A DNA stretch of 44,699 nucleotides from Proteus hauseri ATCC 700826 (GTDB lineage Bacteria; Pseudomonadota; Gammaproteobacteria; Enterobacterales; Enterobacteriaceae). The notes beneath the pieces were generated by a model. The model did no database searches. It was given only the letters and a program-made list of their open reading frames with translations, and was not told the DNA's origin. Position numbers and translations under genes: made by a program. The DNA lies in the NCBI RefSeq assembly GCF_001654965.1, contig NZ_LXEV01000008.1, forward strand, positions 1 through 44,699. The letters run 5' to 3'. Numbering within the stretch: position 1 is the stretch's first letter; every line of letters starts with the position of its first letter. Below are positions 30,547 through 41,819 of the stretch, one piece after another.

Positions 30547-31710
30547 TCATTGAGCTTTTGCTGTTAAACAGAAGTTTTCAATTAATTGCCCCATTAATTC
30601 ACGAGTAGGCTCGATAAATGCCATATCAATAAATTCATCGGGCTGATGTGCTTGCTCAATAGAACCGGGACCGAGTACCAAAGTAGGGCATAAATCTTGA
30701 ATAAACGGTGCTTCGGTACAGTAATTCACGGTTTGCGCTTTCTCACCTAATAACTTTTCAATCACCGCGACCATTCTATGATCAGTTGGGCATTCATAAC
30801 CTGGAATCGGCTCATGTAACGCTTCAACACTTAAACGACCCGGCCAGCGCGCTTTAACAGGGGCGAGTGTTTCATGCAGTAAATCATCCAAATCTTGCAG
30901 TGTTAATCCCGGTAATGGGCGGATATCCATATGTAATTCGCAGCAAGCACAAATCCGATTTGCAGCATCACCACCATTAATATAACCAAAATTCATGGTT
31001 GGATAAGGAATGACAAATGCAGGATTGTTATAGCGATTTTTTAAGGTATCGCGAAGTGTACTCAAATGTGTAATAGATTCATGCATTAACTCTATCGCAT
31101 TCACCCCTTTTTCCGGATCGCTAGAGTGCCCTGATTGCCCTGTAATACGTATCGCATTTGATAAATGCCCTTTATGAGCACGTATTGGCTTTAATGAGGT
31201 TGGTTCGCCAATAATGGCAAAATCTGGGCGAATTGTTGTATGCGCGGCGAAATAACGAGCTCCTGCCATTGAGGTTTCTTCATCCGCAGTCGCTAGAATA
31301 TAGAGTGGATGTGCGAGTTTTTCAGTATCAATATCGCGTAACGCATCAATAATAAAGGCAAAAAAGCCTTTCATATCCGCTGTGCCTAAGCCATATAACT
31401 TGCCTGCTTTTTCGGTCAGCGTGAAAGGATCTTGTGTCCATCGCCCTTCATCAAAAGGTACGGTGTCGGTATGACCACAAAGTAATAATCCACCATTTCC
31501 CGCTCCTAATGTTGCTAAAAGGTTAAATTTACCTCTTGTTTCAGGGACTGGCTGAATTTCGATAGAAAAACCTAATGTTTCCAACCAATTAGCTAGTAAG
31601 TTTATCAGTGCTTCATTGCTTTGATCGGTTTTTGCATCAGTCGCACTGATCGATGGCGTTGCAATTAATTGACGATAAAGCTCAATAAATGTAGGTAATT
31701 TAATATTCAC
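30547..31710 (-). CDS. argE: Acetylornithine deacetylase
   Basis: M20-family di-zinc hydrolase removing acetate from N-acetylornithine to give ornithine, the fifth arginine step in the linear pathway. In 387 residues (E. coli 383): [15 protein letters not shown] with the first metal His, [13 protein letters not shown] with Asp, [12 protein letters not shown] with the catalytic and metal Glu pair, and [15 protein letters not shown]. It is divergent from argCBGH across a 100-bp control region. The argECBGH arrangement is typical of enterics outside the E. coli group. Confidence 0.98.
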   Translation of the reverse strand: MNIKLPTFIELYRQLIATPSISATDAKTDQSNEALINLLANWLETLGFSIEIQPVPETRGKFNLLATLGAGNGGLLLCGHTDTVPFDEGRWTQDPFTLTEKAGKLYGLGTADMKGFFAFIIDALRDIDTEKLAHPLYILATADEETSMAGARYFAAHTTIRPDFAIIGEPTSLKPIRAHKGHLSNAIRITGQSGHSSDPEKGVNAIELMHESITHLSTLRDTLKNRYNNPAFVIPYPTMNFGYINGGDAANRICACCELHMDIRPLPGLTLQDLDDLLHETLAPVKARWPGRLSVEALHEPIPGYECPTDHRMVAVIEKLLGEKAQTVNYCTEAPFIQDLCPTLVLGPGSIEQAHQPDEFIDMAFIEPTRELMGQLIENFCLTAKAQ

Positions 31711-31731
31711 TGTTGACAGCCTTTCTTCATA

Positions 31732-31774
31732 ATAGTATCAATATTCATGCACTTTTTTTGAATAAAAATACATT
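31732..31774. promoter_or_regulatory. ARG boxes between argE and argC
   Basis: TTTGAATAAAAATACATT (31757-31774) matches the ArgR box core TGAATWWWWATTCA at all but one base. A second, weaker box may cover 31732-31749 with an intact ATTCA half. The two are 7 bp apart, more than the usual 2-3, so the second is uncertain. The position suits joint ArgR repression of both divergent units. Confidence 0.6.
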
Positions 31775-31810
31775 AATCGGTTTATGTTCATAGTACAAGG
31801 TAAGAATGAC

Positions 31811-32815
31811 ATGTTAAATACCCTGATTGTAGGAGCAAGTGGTTACACTGGCGCTGAGTTAGCGGCATATCTCCAGCGTCATCCTCATGTGAATCTGAGC
31901 AGACTTACGGTTTCAGCACAGAGTGCGGATGCTGGTAAATGTTTTTCTCAACTTTATCCCCAGTACAGAGGTTTAGTTGATTTACCTTTAGAGCCAATGG
32001 TGGATGTTGCAAAGGCTGCCGAAGGTATTGATATCGTTTTTTTAGCCACAGCACATGAAGTTAGCCATGACATCGCACCTATTTTCTTAGCACAAGGTTG
32101 CGTGGTGTTTGATTTGTCTGGTGCCTACAGAGTACAAAATAAGCATTTTTATCAACAATACTATGGATTTGAGCATAAGAATACTGATTGGTTATCTCAG
32201 GCAGTTTATGGATTAGCTGAATGGAATGCTGACATTATCAGCCAAGCTCAATTAATTGCGGTACCAGGATGTTATCCAACAGTTTCTCAGCTTTCACTTA
32301 AACCGTTAATTGAAGCAGGATTATTAGATACCGCACAGTGGCCAGTGATTAATGCTACCAGTGGCGTGAGTGGCGCGGGCAGAAAAGCGTCATTAACCAG
32401 TAGTTTCTGTGAAGTGAGTTTGCAACCTTATGGCGTGTTTACACATCGTCATCAACCTGAAATTGCGACTCATCTTGGTATTGATGTCATTTTTACACCG
32501 CATTTAGGTAATTTTGCCCGAGGCATTTTGGCAACGATTACCTGTAAGTTAAAAGCGGGTGTAACAGAAGATGATGTTAGACAAGCTTTTGAAGAAGCTT
32601 ATTTAGATAAACCACTAGTACGTGTTTATGAATCGGGGTTTCCAGCATTAAAAGCCGTTGTAGGCACGGCTTTTTGCGATATTGGTTTTGCTCAACAAGG
32701 TGAACATCTGATAGTGGTTGGTGTTGAAGATAATTTGTTGAAAGGTGCGGCAGCTCAAGCTGTTCAATGTATGAATATTCGGTTTGGTTTCGCTGAAACC
32801 GAATCACTTATTTAA
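31811..32815 (+). CDS. argC: N-acetyl-gamma-glutamyl-phosphate reductase
   Basis: NADPH-dependent reductase forming N-acetylglutamate semialdehyde, the third arginine step. ATG at 31811 ([20 protein letters not shown]) gives 334 residues, the same as E. coli; the frame opens earlier at 31784 but without family support. The nucleotide loop is GASGYTGAE (8-16), the catalytic Cys154 lies in AVPGCYPT, and HRHQPEI is conserved. First gene of argCBGH, behind the ARG box. Confidence 0.98.
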   Translation: MLNTLIVGASGYTGAELAAYLQRHPHVNLSRLTVSAQSADAGKCFSQLYPQYRGLVDLPLEPMVDVAKAAEGIDIVFLATAHEVSHDIAPIFLAQGCVVFDLSGAYRVQNKHFYQQYYGFEHKNTDWLSQAVYGLAEWNADIISQAQLIAVPGCYPTVSQLSLKPLIEAGLLDTAQWPVINATSGVSGAGRKASLTSSFCEVSLQPYGVFTHRHQPEIATHLGIDVIFTPHLGNFARGILATITCKLKAGVTEDDVRQAFEEAYLDKPLVRVYESGFPALKAVVGTAFCDIGFAQQGEHLIVVGVEDNLLKGAAAQAVQCMNIRFGFAETESLI

Positions 32816-32835
32816 ATAATGAGTAGGAACGTTTC

Positions 32836-33609
32836 ATGGAACCATTAATTGTCAAACTGGGTGGTGTGTTACTTGATAGTGAAGAAGCTCTAACGCGTTT
32901 TTTCGGTGCATTACAACAATATCGTTCAACTCATTCTCGACCTTTAGTCATTGTTCATGGCGGTGGTTGTTTAGTCGATGATTTGATGAATAAGTTGCAG
33001 TTACCCGTAGTGAAAAAACAAGGGTTACGGGTTACTCCTGCTGATCAAATAGACATTATCACTGGCGCTTTAGCAGGAAGTGCAAATAAAACCTTGCTGT
33101 CATGGGCAACGCGGTTTGGTCTTAATGGTGTGGGACTTTCGTTGGGTGATGGCCAATCCGCAACGGTTACTCAAATAAATGAAGAATTAGGACATGTAGG
33201 GTGTGCAAAACCAGGATCGCCTGAGTTGCTGACCTTATTACTCAATGCAGGGTATCTGCCAATTATTAGCTCTATTGGTATGACTGAACAAGGTGAGTTG
33301 ATGAATGTAAATGCTGACCAAGCGGCAACAGCAATTGCACAAACATTAGGTGCTGATTTGGTTTTACTGTCTGATGTGAGCGGGATTTTAGATGGTAAAG
33401 GACAAAAAATTGCTGATATGTCTGCGCAGAAAGCACAAGCATTAATCGACCAAGGCATTATCACTGACGGCATGATTGTAAAAGTGAATGCGGCACTAGA
33501 GGCAGCAAAAACACTGGGTAGACCTGTTGATATTGCAAGTTGGCGTCATGCTGAAAAATTAACAGCGCTGTTTAATGGTATTGCCGTAGGCACACGTATT
33601 TTAGCTTAA
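32836..33609 (+). CDS. argB: Acetylglutamate kinase
   Basis: Phosphorylates N-acetylglutamate, the second arginine step. The 257-residue amino acid kinase fold starts [17 protein letters not shown] with the ATP-binding Lys, then [27 protein letters not shown] and the C-terminal nucleotide region [14 protein letters not shown]. Length matches E. coli (258). It is the short, arginine-insensitive type without the N-terminal helix of feedback-inhibited kinases. 20 bp after argC. Confidence 0.98.
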   Translation: MEPLIVKLGGVLLDSEEALTRFFGALQQYRSTHSRPLVIVHGGGCLVDDLMNKLQLPVVKKQGLRVTPADQIDIITGALAGSANKTLLSWATRFGLNGVGLSLGDGQSATVTQINEELGHVGCAKPGSPELLTLLLNAGYLPIISSIGMTEQGELMNVNADQAATAIAQTLGADLVLLSDVSGILDGKGQKIADMSAQKAQALIDQGIITDGMIVKVNAALEAAKTLGRPVDIASWRHAEKLTALFNGIAVGTRILA

Positions 33610-33687
33610 TCATTATTACGTTAATTACTTATCAATATATTGATAGTTGGCAGAATTAAAACAAATCGGGAATTGAAGGTTATCACT

Positions 33688-34896
33688 ATGACTAAAGGTA
33701 TTAAAAAAATCGTATTGGCATACTCTGGCGGGCTTGATACTTCAGCCATTATTCCTTGGCTAAAAGAGCACTATGATAACTGTGAAGTTGTCGCTTTTGT
33801 TGCTGATGTCGGGCAAAGCCGTGATGATTTAGAAGGCGTAGAGCAAAAAGCGCTGAATTCTGGTGCGAGTGAGTGTCATGTTATCGATTTACGTGAAGAA
33901 TTTATCAAAGATTACGTTTATCCTGTTTTAAAAACAGGTGCGTTATATGAAGGTAGCTATTTATTAGGTACGTCAATGGCTCGGCCTGTTATTGCAAAGG
34001 CTCAAGTTGAACTTGCTTTAAAATTAGGCGCTGATGCTGTAGCTCATGGGGCGACAGGTAAAGGTAATGATCAGGTTCGTTTTGAAAGTACTTATGCCGC
34101 TTTAGCACCACAATTAAAAGTGGTTGCACCTTGGAGAGAGTGGGATTTACGTTCTCGTGAAGCACTACTGGATTATTTAAAAGTACGAAATATCCCAACG
34201 ACGGCAACACTAGAAAAAATTTATAGTCGTGATGAAAACGCATGGCATATCTCTACCGAAGGTGGTGTATTAGAAAGTCCTTGGAATGCGTCAAACGAAG
34301 ATTGTTGGGCATGGACCGTTGATCCTAAAAAAGCACCTGATGTACCAGAATTAGTTACTGTGACCGTAAAAGCAGGGGAAGTAGTTGCTGTTAATGGCAA
34401 AGCACAATCTCCTTTTGAGTGCTTAGATACATTGAATGCGTTGGGTGTAAAACACGGTATTGGACGTATTGATATTGTTGAAAACCGTTTAGTGGGAATG
34501 AAATCTCGTGGTTGTTATGAAACGCCGGGGGGCACCATTATGATGGCGGCACTTCGTGGTGTTGAGCAGTTAGTGCTTGATAGAGATGCATTTAAATGGC
34601 GTCAGCAGTTAGGCTTAGAGATGTCTTATGTCGCTTATGATGGCCGTTGGTTTACACCAATTCGCGCATCACTTCAGGCTGCGGCAGAATCTTTGGCTCA
34701 TGATGTTAATGGTGAAGTGGTGTTAGAACTTTATAAAGGCCATGTAAATGCAATTCAGAAAAAATCAGAAAATAGTCTATATTCTGAAGAGTTTGCAACA
34801 TTTGGTGAAGATGAAGTTTACGACCATAGCCATGCTGAAGGGTTTATCCGTTTATATTCACTGCCATCGCGTATTCGGGCATTAAGTAAAAAATAA
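33688..34896 (+). CDS. argG: Argininosuccinate synthase
   Basis: Joins citrulline and aspartate using ATP. The start ATG 33688 has GAAGGT 7 bases upstream and yields 402 residues beginning [20 protein letters not shown], with the PP-loop SGGLDTS; the longer frame from 33640 lacks support. [20 protein letters not shown] and [15 protein letters not shown] are family blocks. At 402 residues it is the common short form, not the 447-residue E. coli type, and here it sits inside the arg cluster between argB and argH. Confidence 0.98.
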   Translation: MTKGIKKIVLAYSGGLDTSAIIPWLKEHYDNCEVVAFVADVGQSRDDLEGVEQKALNSGASECHVIDLREEFIKDYVYPVLKTGALYEGSYLLGTSMARPVIAKAQVELALKLGADAVAHGATGKGNDQVRFESTYAALAPQLKVVAPWREWDLRSREALLDYLKVRNIPTTATLEKIYSRDENAWHISTEGGVLESPWNASNEDCWAWTVDPKKAPDVPELVTVTVKAGEVVAVNGKAQSPFECLDTLNALGVKHGIGRIDIVENRLVGMKSRGCYETPGGTIMMAALRGVEQLVLDRDAFKWRQQLGLEMSYVAYDGRWFTPIRASLQAAAESLAHDVNGEVVLELYKGHVNAIQKKSENSLYSEEFATFGEDEVYDHSHAEGFIRLYSLPSRIRALSKK

Positions 34897-34906
34897 GGTC
34901 AATTTA

Positions 34907-34947
34907 TAGAGTGATGCTGTTTAGGGTGTCACTCTACACTCTTTTTT
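34907..34947 (+). terminator. Hairpin with U tract between argG and argH
   Basis: TAGAGTGA (34907-34914) pairs with TCACTCTA (34929-34936) over a 14-base loop, followed by CACTCTTTTTT. It could partly terminate after argG and lower argH expression, or be a processing site within the operon. Confidence 0.5.
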
Positions 34948-34976
34948 ATCATATAGAATAAATACAGGAATCGATT

Positions 34977-36359
34977 ATGGCACTCTGGGGCGGACGTTTT
35001 AGTCAGGAAGCTGATCAACGGTTTAAACAATTCAATGATTCACTGCGGTTTGATTTCCGATTAGCGCAACAGGATATTTTTGGCTCTGTAGCGTGGTCTA
35101 AAGCGTTGGTTACCGTGGGTGTATTATCACAAGACGAACAAGCACAGCTTGAACAAGCGTTAAATGAATTATCTGAAGAAGTTATTGCTAATCCACAATC
35201 TATTTTACAAAGCGATGCTGAAGATATTCATAGTTGGGTTGAAAGTAAACTTATTGCCAAAGTAGGTGATTTAGGTAAAAAACTGCATACAGGGCGTAGC
35301 CGTAACGATCAGGTTGCAACAGATTTAAAGCTCTGGTGCAAACAAGAAGTCGCATATCTTCGTGAGGCGATAGTTGAATTACAAAAAGCATTAGTTATCA
35401 CCGCAGAAAAAAATCAAGATGCTGTAATGCCGGGTTATACACATTTACAACGCGCTCAGCCGGTGACTTTTGCGCATTGGTGTTTAGCCTATAATGAAAT
35501 GCTGGCCAGAGACGAAAGTCGTTTAGCTGACGCATTTAAGCGTTTAGATGTGAGCCCACTTGGTTGTGGTGCATTAGCCGGTACTGCCTATGATATTGAC
35601 CGTGAGCAACTTGCCGATTGGCTAGGTTTTGCCAGTGCAACCAATAATAGCTTAGATAGTGTCTCTGATAGAGACCATGTATTAGAGATCTTATCAGCCG
35701 CCGCAATTGGTATGGTGCATTTATCGCGTTTTGCGGAAGATTTAATTTTCTTTAATAGTGGTGAAGCGGGTTTTATTGAGCTTTCAGATAAAGTGACTTC
35801 TGGCTCTTCGTTAATGCCACAAAAGAAAAATCCTGATGCATTAGAATTAATTCGTGGCAAATGTGGGCGTGTCCAAGGCGCATTAACTGGCATGATGATG
35901 ACTTTAAAGGGATTACCTCTTGCTTATAATAAAGATATGCAAGAAGACAAAGAAGGTTTATTTGATGCCGTTGATAGTTGGGCAGATTGCTTACATATGG
36001 CAACATTAGTGCTTGATGGTATTCAAATTCGTCGCCCTCGTTGTGAAGAGGCAGCAAAACAAGGTTATGCTAATGCAACAGAGCTTGCGGATTATTTAGT
36101 TGCTAAAGGCGTGCCATTTCGTGAGGCCCACCATATTGTCGGTGAAGCGGTAGTGAGTGCTATTGAACAAGGTAAAGCCCTTGAAGAGTTAGCATTATCT
36201 GAACTGCAAATGTTTAGTGAAAAAATTGCTATCGATGTTTACGATATTCTATCGCTCCAATCTTGTTTAGATAAACGACTGGCAAAAGGTGGCGTATCTC
36301 AAAAACAAGTGACATATGCGTTAGCAATGGCTAAAGAACGTTTAAGTATGGATAAGTAG
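34977..36359 (+). CDS. argH: Argininosuccinate lyase
   Basis: Cleaves argininosuccinate to arginine and fumarate, the last arginine step. The 460-residue protein (E. coli 457) of the fumarase/aspartase superfamily has [30 protein letters not shown] with the catalytic His, and the signature loop [12 protein letters not shown]. It starts [13 protein letters not shown]. Last gene of argCBGH, 80 bp after argG, with a strong terminator behind it. Confidence 0.99.
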   Translation: MALWGGRFSQEADQRFKQFNDSLRFDFRLAQQDIFGSVAWSKALVTVGVLSQDEQAQLEQALNELSEEVIANPQSILQSDAEDIHSWVESKLIAKVGDLGKKLHTGRSRNDQVATDLKLWCKQEVAYLREAIVELQKALVITAEKNQDAVMPGYTHLQRAQPVTFAHWCLAYNEMLARDESRLADAFKRLDVSPLGCGALAGTAYDIDREQLADWLGFASATNNSLDSVSDRDHVLEILSAAAIGMVHLSRFAEDLIFFNSGEAGFIELSDKVTSGSSLMPQKKNPDALELIRGKCGRVQGALTGMMMTLKGLPLAYNKDMQEDKEGLFDAVDSWADCLHMATLVLDGIQIRRPRCEEAAKQGYANATELADYLVAKGVPFREAHHIVGEAVVSAIEQGKALEELALSELQMFSEKIAIDVYDILSLQSCLDKRLAKGGVSQKQVTYALAMAKERLSMDK

Positions 36360-36404
36360 CTTCTTATGCTTTTCTTATAATAGGATATTGTCTTTACCGA
36401 AGAG

Positions 36405-36429
36405 CAGGGTGTATACACCCTGTTTTTTT
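36405..36429 (+). terminator. Terminator after argH
   Basis: CAGGGTG-TATA-CACCCTG (36405-36422) is a perfect palindrome followed by seven T. Confidence 0.9.
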
Positions 36430-36556
36430 ATACTAGATTGCCGATATTAATAAATGTGATTAATTTAGCCGTTCTTATTAATTAAGAATAAAGATAAAAA
36501 ATAAGTGCTAAATAACGCTCAATTGATAGAAAAATTTATCAGTTGTTATATTATCT

Positions 36557-36571
36557 ATAGATATTAACTAT
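36557..36571. promoter_or_regulatory. OxyR-type half operator before oxyR
   Basis: ATAG-N7-CTAT is matched exactly at 36557-36571, one of the two units of the known OxyR binding pattern. The expected second unit 22 bp upstream is poor. It ends 23 bp before the oxyR start, a place consistent with autoregulation. Confidence 0.4.
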
Positions 36572-36594
36572 CAGCAATAACTGTGGGATCTGCA

Positions 36595-37497
36595 ATGAAT
36601 ATCCGAGATTTGGAATATCTGGTAGCTCTAGCTGAGCATAAACATTTTCGTCGTGCGGCAGACTCTTGCCATGTAAGTCAACCCACGTTGAGTGGACAAA
36701 TTCGTAAGCTTGAAGATGAGCTGGGTGTGATGTTACTTGAAAGAACAAGCCGTAAGGTGTTGTTTACTCAACAAGGTTTATTGCTGGTGGATCAAGCTAA
36801 AACAGTTCTGCGTGAAGTGAAAGTGTTACAAGAAATGGCTTCATTACAGGGCGAAAGTATGTCAGGACCTTTGCATATTGGGCTTATTCCTACCGTTGGG
36901 CCTTATTTATTGCCTCATATTATTCCTCAATTACACCAAAGCTATCCTAAGTTGGAGATGTATCTCCATGAAGCACAAACACAGCATTTATTAGCACAAT
37001 TAGATAGTGGAAAACTCGATTGTGCTATTTTAGCGATGGTAAAAGAGAGTGCACCTTTTATTGAAGTGCCGTTATTTGAAGAACCAATGAAGTTGGCTAT
37101 TTATGAAGGGCATCCTTGGCATGATCGTCACTCGGTTCCAATGGGTGATCTTGCGGGTCAGCGTTTACTGATGCTAGAAGATGGTCACTGTCTACGTGAT
37201 CAAGCTTTGGGCTTTTGTTTTCAAGCAGGTGCCAAAGAAGATACCCATTTCAGAGCAACGAGTTTAGAAACGTTACGTAATATGGTTGCAGCAGGCAGCG
37301 GAATTACATTATTACCAGATTTAGCGGTACCTTCAGAGCAAAAACGAGATGGTGTTTGTTATTTAGATTGCACAGACCCATTCCCATCACGTTCTATTAT
37401 TTTGGTTTATCGTCCCGGATCGCCTTTGCGTAATCGCTATGAACAATTAGCTGAGACAATCCGAGAACATATGACCGCGTACTATGCGTCTAAATAA
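36595..37497 (+). CDS. oxyR: Hydrogen peroxide sensor OxyR
   Basis: LysR-family activator that senses H2O2 through a disulfide and turns on catalase, peroxidase and iron-protection genes. ATG at 36595 gives MNIRDLEYLVALAEHKHFRR; the frame could open at GTG 36583, but the family starts here. The N-terminal helix-turn-helix is at about 18-37. Cys199 (DGHCLRD) and Cys208 (GFCFQ), the redox pair, are at the same positions as in E. coli. The 300-residue length is slightly below E. coli's 305. Converges on sthA with only 6 bp between. Confidence 0.99.
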   Translation: MNIRDLEYLVALAEHKHFRRAADSCHVSQPTLSGQIRKLEDELGVMLLERTSRKVLFTQQGLLLVDQAKTVLREVKVLQEMASLQGESMSGPLHIGLIPTVGPYLLPHIIPQLHQSYPKLEMYLHEAQTQHLLAQLDSGKLDCAILAMVKESAPFIEVPLFEEPMKLAIYEGHPWHDRHSVPMGDLAGQRLLMLEDGHCLRDQALGFCFQAGAKEDTHFRATSLETLRNMVAAGSGITLLPDLAVPSEQKRDGVCYLDCTDPFPSRSIILVYRPGSPLRNRYEQLAETIREHMTAYYASK

Positions 37498-37503
37498 GGC
37501 GCA

Positions 37504-38901
37504 TTAAAATAAGCGATTTAAACCATTTAATGCCGCAACACGATAAGCTTCGGCCATTGTTGGATAGTTGAAGGTAGTATTAACGAAGTATTCGATAGTA
37601 TTGCCTTCACCTTTTTGTTCCATAATGGCTTGCCCAATATGAATAATCTCAGCTGCACGCTCACCAAAACAGTGAATACCTAAAATCTGTTTAGTCTCTC
37701 GATGAAAGAGAATTTTTAAACTTCCGACATTCATCCCTGCAATTTGAGCTCGTGCTAGATGTTTAAATTGAGAACGACCAACCTCATACGGAATTTTCAT
37801 TGCCGTAAGTTGTTGCTCAGTTTTCCCAACAGAACTGATTTCAGGAATGGTATAAATGCCTGTTGGAATATCTTCAATCAGGTGAGTCTCTGCTTTTCCA
37901 GTGGTAATGGCTTGTGCTGCAATACGACCTTGATCGTATGCCGCGGAAGCTAAACTTGGATAGCCAATCACATCGCCCACCGCGTAGATATGCTCACAGC
38001 TAGTTTGATAATGAGTGTTGATAGAAACTAATCCACGGCTATCTGTTTTAATTCCTACATTTTCTAAGCCAAGGGTATCTGTATTACCTGTTCGGCCATT
38101 CGCATAAAGTAAGCAATCTGCTTTTACTTTTTTACCTGATTTAAGGTGAACAATAACACCATTTTCAACACCTTCAATGGTTTCATACTCTTCGTTGTGG
38201 CGAATAACAATACCGTTATTCCAAAAGTGGTATGAAAGCGCATCTGACATTTCCTGATCAAGAAAAGATAACAAATGGTCACGAGTATTGATTAAATCGA
38301 CCTTTACTCTCAGTCCTCTAAATATAGAAGCGTACTCACAGCCAATTACACCTGCGCCATAAATAATGACATGACGAGGTTCATGCTCAAGATCGAGTAT
38401 GGTGTCACTGTTATAAATACGAGAGTGAGAGAAATCCACATCAGGTGGACAGTAAGGGCGAGAACCTGTTGCAATAATAAAGTTGTCTGCTGAAAGAATA
38501 TCACAAGTCCCATCAGGGTAACGGACACTGACTCTATGCTCGTCAATAAACGCGGCTTCGCCAGAATACATGGTACAACTATTGCGCTCATAAAAGCCTT
38601 GGCGCATTTTAGTTTGTTGGCGGATAACTGTACTGGCTTGGCTGAGTATTTGAGAGAAAGAGGAGTTAATAAGATGAGATTGGTCACTATAAAGTGGATT
38701 TTGATTAAATTCGATAATCCGGCTAACAGCATGACGTAACGCTTTTGATGGGATAGTTCCCCAGTGGGTACAACCACCACCGACTTTATTGTAGCGTTCG
38801 ATAACAGCGACGCGTTTTCCTTGTTTCACAAGTCCCATGGCCGCGCCTTCACCGCCAGGACCTGAACCGATTACAATTGCATCGAAATGAGAATGTTGCA
38901 T
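37504..38901 (-). CDS. sthA: Soluble pyridine nucleotide transhydrogenase
   Basis: FAD enzyme that interconverts NADPH and NADH, mostly draining excess NADPH. The 465 residues match E. coli SthA (466) nearly block for block: FAD loop [29 protein letters not shown] with only one Cys of the usual redox pair (normal for this enzyme, which is not a disulfide reductase), NAD loop [12 protein letters not shown], and [14 protein letters not shown]. Divergent from fabR, as in E. coli. Confidence 0.98.
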   Translation of the reverse strand: MQHSHFDAIVIGSGPGGEGAAMGLVKQGKRVAVIERYNKVGGGCTHWGTIPSKALRHAVSRIIEFNQNPLYSDQSHLINSSFSQILSQASTVIRQQTKMRQGFYERNSCTMYSGEAAFIDEHRVSVRYPDGTCDILSADNFIIATGSRPYCPPDVDFSHSRIYNSDTILDLEHEPRHVIIYGAGVIGCEYASIFRGLRVKVDLINTRDHLLSFLDQEMSDALSYHFWNNGIVIRHNEEYETIEGVENGVIVHLKSGKKVKADCLLYANGRTGNTDTLGLENVGIKTDSRGLVSINTHYQTSCEHIYAVGDVIGYPSLASAAYDQGRIAAQAITTGKAETHLIEDIPTGIYTIPEISSVGKTEQQLTAMKIPYEVGRSQFKHLARAQIAGMNVGSLKILFHRETKQILGIHCFGERAAEIIHIGQAIMEQKGEGNTIEYFVNTTFNYPTMAEAYRVAALNGLNRLF

Positions 38902-39101
38902 AGGAAGAGACCTGTTTTATACAAACCGACAACGACATATTAACATTAGAATGATTAATAGCCCAATTGACATTAAGGGCATTAGTCACAGTTTATTTAA
39001 GTTTTTATGAGAATGTGTCTTTTGGGATGATTGGACGCACTGATTTTTTTACAAAGTTTGATATATTGATAATAAACCAAATTAGGATTATCAGGATTTC
39101 T

Positions 39102-39788
39102 GTGAGTAATAATATTGGCATCAGAGCTAAACAAAAAGAAAAGACCCGTCGTTCTTTAATCGAAGCTGCATTTAGTCAACTGAGTGCAGAGCGTAGTTTC
39201 ACTAGTCTCAGTTTACGAGAAGTTGCTAGGGAAGCGGGGATTGCGCCAACTTCATTCTATCGTCATTTCAAAGACGTTGATGAATTAGGCCTTACAATGG
39301 TCGATGAAAGTGGACTGATGCTACGCCAATTAATGCGACAAGCACGGCAACGTATTGCTAAAGGCGGCAGTGTTATCAGAACATCCGTTGCGACTTTTAT
39401 GGAATTTATTGGTAATAACCCTAATGCATTTCGATTATTGTTGCGCGAGCGTTCAGGAACTTCTGCTGAATTTCGTGCCGCTGTCGCACGAGAGATCCAA
39501 CATTTTATTGCAGAACTGGCAGACTATCTTGAACAAGAAAGTAGCATGCCACGTTACTTCACAGAAATGCAGTCTGAAGCAATGGTCACTATTGTATTTA
39601 GTGCAGGCGCAGAAGCACTAGATATTGATATTGAAAAACGTCAAAAATTAGAAGAAAGATTAGTATTACAACTGCGTATGATTGCCAAAGGCGCTTATTA
39701 TTGGTATCGACGCGACCAAGAAACGGAAACACCCTTACAAAATAACCCCGATACAAAGAAAAAAACGCATCTGAAAGGAGACAAATGA
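39102..39788 (+). CDS. fabR: Fatty acid biosynthesis repressor FabR (GTG start)
   Basis: TetR-family repressor that senses acyl-ACP/CoA saturation and represses fabA and fabB. GTG at 39102 has AGGA 5 bases upstream and gives 228 residues beginning just before [19 protein letters not shown]; the longer frame from 38967 would add 45 residues unknown in the family. The helix-turn-helix is [21 protein letters not shown]. The core is nearly identical to E. coli FabR. Overlaps yijD by ATGA. Confidence 0.95.
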   Translation: MSNNIGIRAKQKEKTRRSLIEAAFSQLSAERSFTSLSLREVAREAGIAPTSFYRHFKDVDELGLTMVDESGLMLRQLMRQARQRIAKGGSVIRTSVATFMEFIGNNPNAFRLLLRERSGTSAEFRAAVAREIQHFIAELADYLEQESSMPRYFTEMQSEAMVTIVFSAGAEALDIDIEKRQKLEERLVLQLRMIAKGAYYWYRRDQETETPLQNNPDTKKKTHLKGDK

Positions 39789-40186
39789 TGGAACAAAATC
39801 GCTGTGAAAAAAGCACGCTATTACTTGCCGCAGTCATTGGTGTCGCTTTACATGGTACTTATTCGACTTTATTTAACTCGCTGGTTGAATGGTCAATTTT
39901 TCCAATATTAAGCTTAGTGTTAGCAGTTTATTGTTTGCACCAACGTTATTTACATCAGCCAATGACTGATGGAATGCCAAAACTGATATTCTCATTCTTT
40001 TTACTGGGATTCTTTGGTTACAACGCTTATATAAGAATGGGTAATCCTGAAATGGGATCGAACTTCTTCTCTTCTGTGGCTATTGTTGTGGTGGCATTGT
40101 GGATTTATCGTCAAGTCAAACAACGCCAACGCTTACGAGTGCAAGCTGAAGAAGCTGAAAGAGCTTCACAAGCCGAGCAGTACTAG
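39785..40186 (+). CDS. yijD: YijD family inner-membrane protein
   Basis: Small membrane protein of unknown role, always found after fabR in enterics. The 133-residue product has about four hydrophobic segments and the family stretches [14 protein letters not shown] and [26 protein letters not shown]. coli YijD is 119 residues. Its first ATG (39785) overlaps the fabR stop; a second ATG at 39788 has AAGGAG at a better 7-base distance, so the true start may be one codon later. Translational coupling to fabR is likely. Confidence 0.94.
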   Translation: MMEQNRCEKSTLLLAAVIGVALHGTYSTLFNSLVEWSIFPILSLVLAVYCLHQRYLHQPMTDGMPKLIFSFFLLGFFGYNAYIRMGNPEMGSNFFSSVAIVVVALWIYRQVKQRQRLRVQAEEAERASQAEQY

Positions 40187-40230
40187 TCTGTATTTAGCTC
40201 TTTGTTCTAAATAAACACAGCGAAATTTTG

Positions 40231-40262
40231 ACACCAGTAAGTTATCTTACTGGTGTTTTTGT
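40231..40262 (+). terminator. Terminator after fabR-yijD
   Basis: ACACCAGTAAG (40231-40241) and CTTACTGGTGT (40246-40256) form a perfect 11-bp stem with a 4-base loop, followed by a T tract. Confidence 0.9.
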
Positions 40263-40313
40263 TTAAATCGACATTATAAGGCGATCTTTTACTATAACTG
40301 GCAAAATAAGCAG

Positions 40314-41411
40314 TTATCTTTTCTCTAATAGAACACCACATTCCATATGATGGGTATATGGAAATTGATCAAATAATGCTAATTTACTGATTTTATGTGT
40401 TTTAATCAGCGTTTCTAAATTTTGACAAAGTGTTTCTGGGTTACAAGAAATATATAAAATACTCGGGTAATTTTTAACCAACTCAACAGTTTTCTCATCT
40501 AAACCACTGCGAGGTGGATCAACGAAAATGGTTTCACACTGATAATCTGTTAAATCAATACCTTCTAACCGTCTAAATTGGCGTACGCCATTCATTGCTT
40601 GAGTAAAATCCTCTGCAGACATACGAATAATTTTTACATTATCGATATGGTTCATTGCAATATTGTATTGAGCTGCATTAACAGATGGCTTTGCAATTTC
40701 TGTCGCTAATACACGATCAAAATTGCGAGCAAGGGCTAATGAAAAATTACCGTTACCACAATAAAGTTCGAGTAAGTCGCCTTTTGCGCCTTCTGTCACG
40801 CTTAATGCCCATTCCAACATTTTAATATTGACCTGTGCATTAGGCTGCGTGAAACTATTTTCTACTTGGCGATAAATCATCTCTTTGCCAGCAACTGGCA
40901 GGACTTCATCAATAAAATCATTATCAAGCATTATCTTAGTTTTAGAAGCTCGGCCAATTAATTGCACATCAAAACCTTGTGAAATTAATACTTGGCGTAA
41001 TTCACTTGCCGCTTGTTGCCAACTCTGATCAAGTTTTTTGTGATATAGCATCGAGACAATAATTTTATTACTCAAGGTAGAAAGATAATCAATTTGAAAT
41101 AATTTATGTCTGAGGAGTGGCTTATCTGCTATTTCTGCTAATAACGCGACCATCATTTGATTAATAAGCTGGCTTGCAACAGGAAATTGATCAACACGAA
41201 TACGCTGCTTCGTCTCTTGATCAAACATAATATGATAAAGAGAATCTTGTTCATGCCAAATACGGAATTCAGCACGCATACGATAATGCTGTTCTGGTGA
41301 TGAAAAAACTTCAGGTTCTGGCGCATTAAATGACGCCATCATCGTTTTTAATCGTTGTGTTTTTTCATTCAGTTGAGACTGATAAGTTTCCGTTGGTAAT
41401 AAATTCTGCAT
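40314..41411 (-). CDS. trmA: tRNA (uracil-54-C5)-methyltransferase
   Basis: SAM-dependent enzyme making ribothymidine at position 54 of tRNAs, and U341 in tmRNA. The 365-residue protein (E. coli 366) has the SAM site [25 protein letters not shown], and the catalytic Cys in [22 protein letters not shown]-like (here [13 protein letters not shown]) near the N-terminus is the TRAM-free TrmA form. It is divergent from the btuB riboswitch, the same neighbourhood as in E. coli. Confidence 0.98.
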   Translation of the reverse strand: MQNLLPTETYQSQLNEKTQRLKTMMASFNAPEPEVFSSPEQHYRMRAEFRIWHEQDSLYHIMFDQETKQRIRVDQFPVASQLINQMMVALLAEIADKPLLRHKLFQIDYLSTLSNKIIVSMLYHKKLDQSWQQAASELRQVLISQGFDVQLIGRASKTKIMLDNDFIDEVLPVAGKEMIYRQVENSFTQPNAQVNIKMLEWALSVTEGAKGDLLELYCGNGNFSLALARNFDRVLATEIAKPSVNAAQYNIAMNHIDNVKIIRMSAEDFTQAMNGVRQFRRLEGIDLTDYQCETIFVDPPRSGLDEKTVELVKNYPSILYISCNPETLCQNLETLIKTHKISKLALFDQFPYTHHMECGVLLEKR

Positions 41412-41534
41412 GATAATCAGGCCTTGTTTTTGGCAGTAATAAAGTTAAGCGAGCGAAATTGTAGAGATCCTCATGGAGATGTCCAGTTTTCTTCATGTTC
41501 AATTTCTGGACTCAACAGATTTGAAATCGTAGCA

Positions 41535-41735
41535 TGTTAGCTGGTCTCCTTATAGGAGTGAAAAGGGAATCTGGTGCAAAGCCAGAACTGACGCGCAGCG
41601 GTAATAGGTTTAAGGGTAATAAAAGACACTGCATGTATGCACTTATTTCTTATATAGGCAATAAGTGATGTGGGAAGTCATTGCCTAAAATAGATAACAA
41701 ATCTATTTAGCCTACAGTCCGAATACCTGCCAAAG
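41535..41735 (+). promoter_or_regulatory. Cobalamin riboswitch upstream of btuB
   Basis: The leader shows the conserved order of the class: GGTCTCC-N-GGAG opening stem, AAAAGGGAATCTGGTGCAAAGCC, AACTGACGCGCAGCGGTAA, a variable hairpin region with TGGGAAGTCA, and the closing CAGTCCGAATACCTGCC (the B12 box region). AdoCbl binding here is known to reduce BtuB synthesis in E. coli. Confidence 0.95.
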
Positions 41736-41749
41736 ACTTGTCGCATCTT

Positions 41750-41811
41750 AAATTAAGTACGCGCATTACTTAATTTTTGCGGCATCCTGCTACTTATTTT
41801 CTGTTGGATGC
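41750..41811 (+). promoter_or_regulatory. Expression platform of the btuB riboswitch
   Basis: Two hairpins follow the aptamer. AAATTAAGTA (41750-41759) pairs with TACTTAATTT (41767-41776) and is followed by T's, resembling a weak terminator. GCATCC (41782-41787) pairs with GGATGC (41806-41811), covering the only purine-rich stretch upstream of ATG 41820. Control could be at transcription or translation. Confidence 0.5.
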
Positions 41812-41819
41812 AGATTTTC

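Noticed and set aside
36361-36594. Possible OxyS-like small RNA upstream of oxyR
   Set aside because: In E. coli oxyS diverges from oxyR, but here the minus strand has no terminator with a U tract in the expected place and no recognisable OxyS sequence.
40294-40317. ATAACTG / CAGTTAT repeat at the trmA end as a terminator
   Set aside because: It overlaps the trmA stop codon, is only 7 bp, and has no U tract on the minus strand.
41481-41511. GTCCAG / CTGGAC inverted repeat upstream of the riboswitch
   Set aside because: Only 6 bp with a 19-base spacer; likely by chance and without a known regulator.
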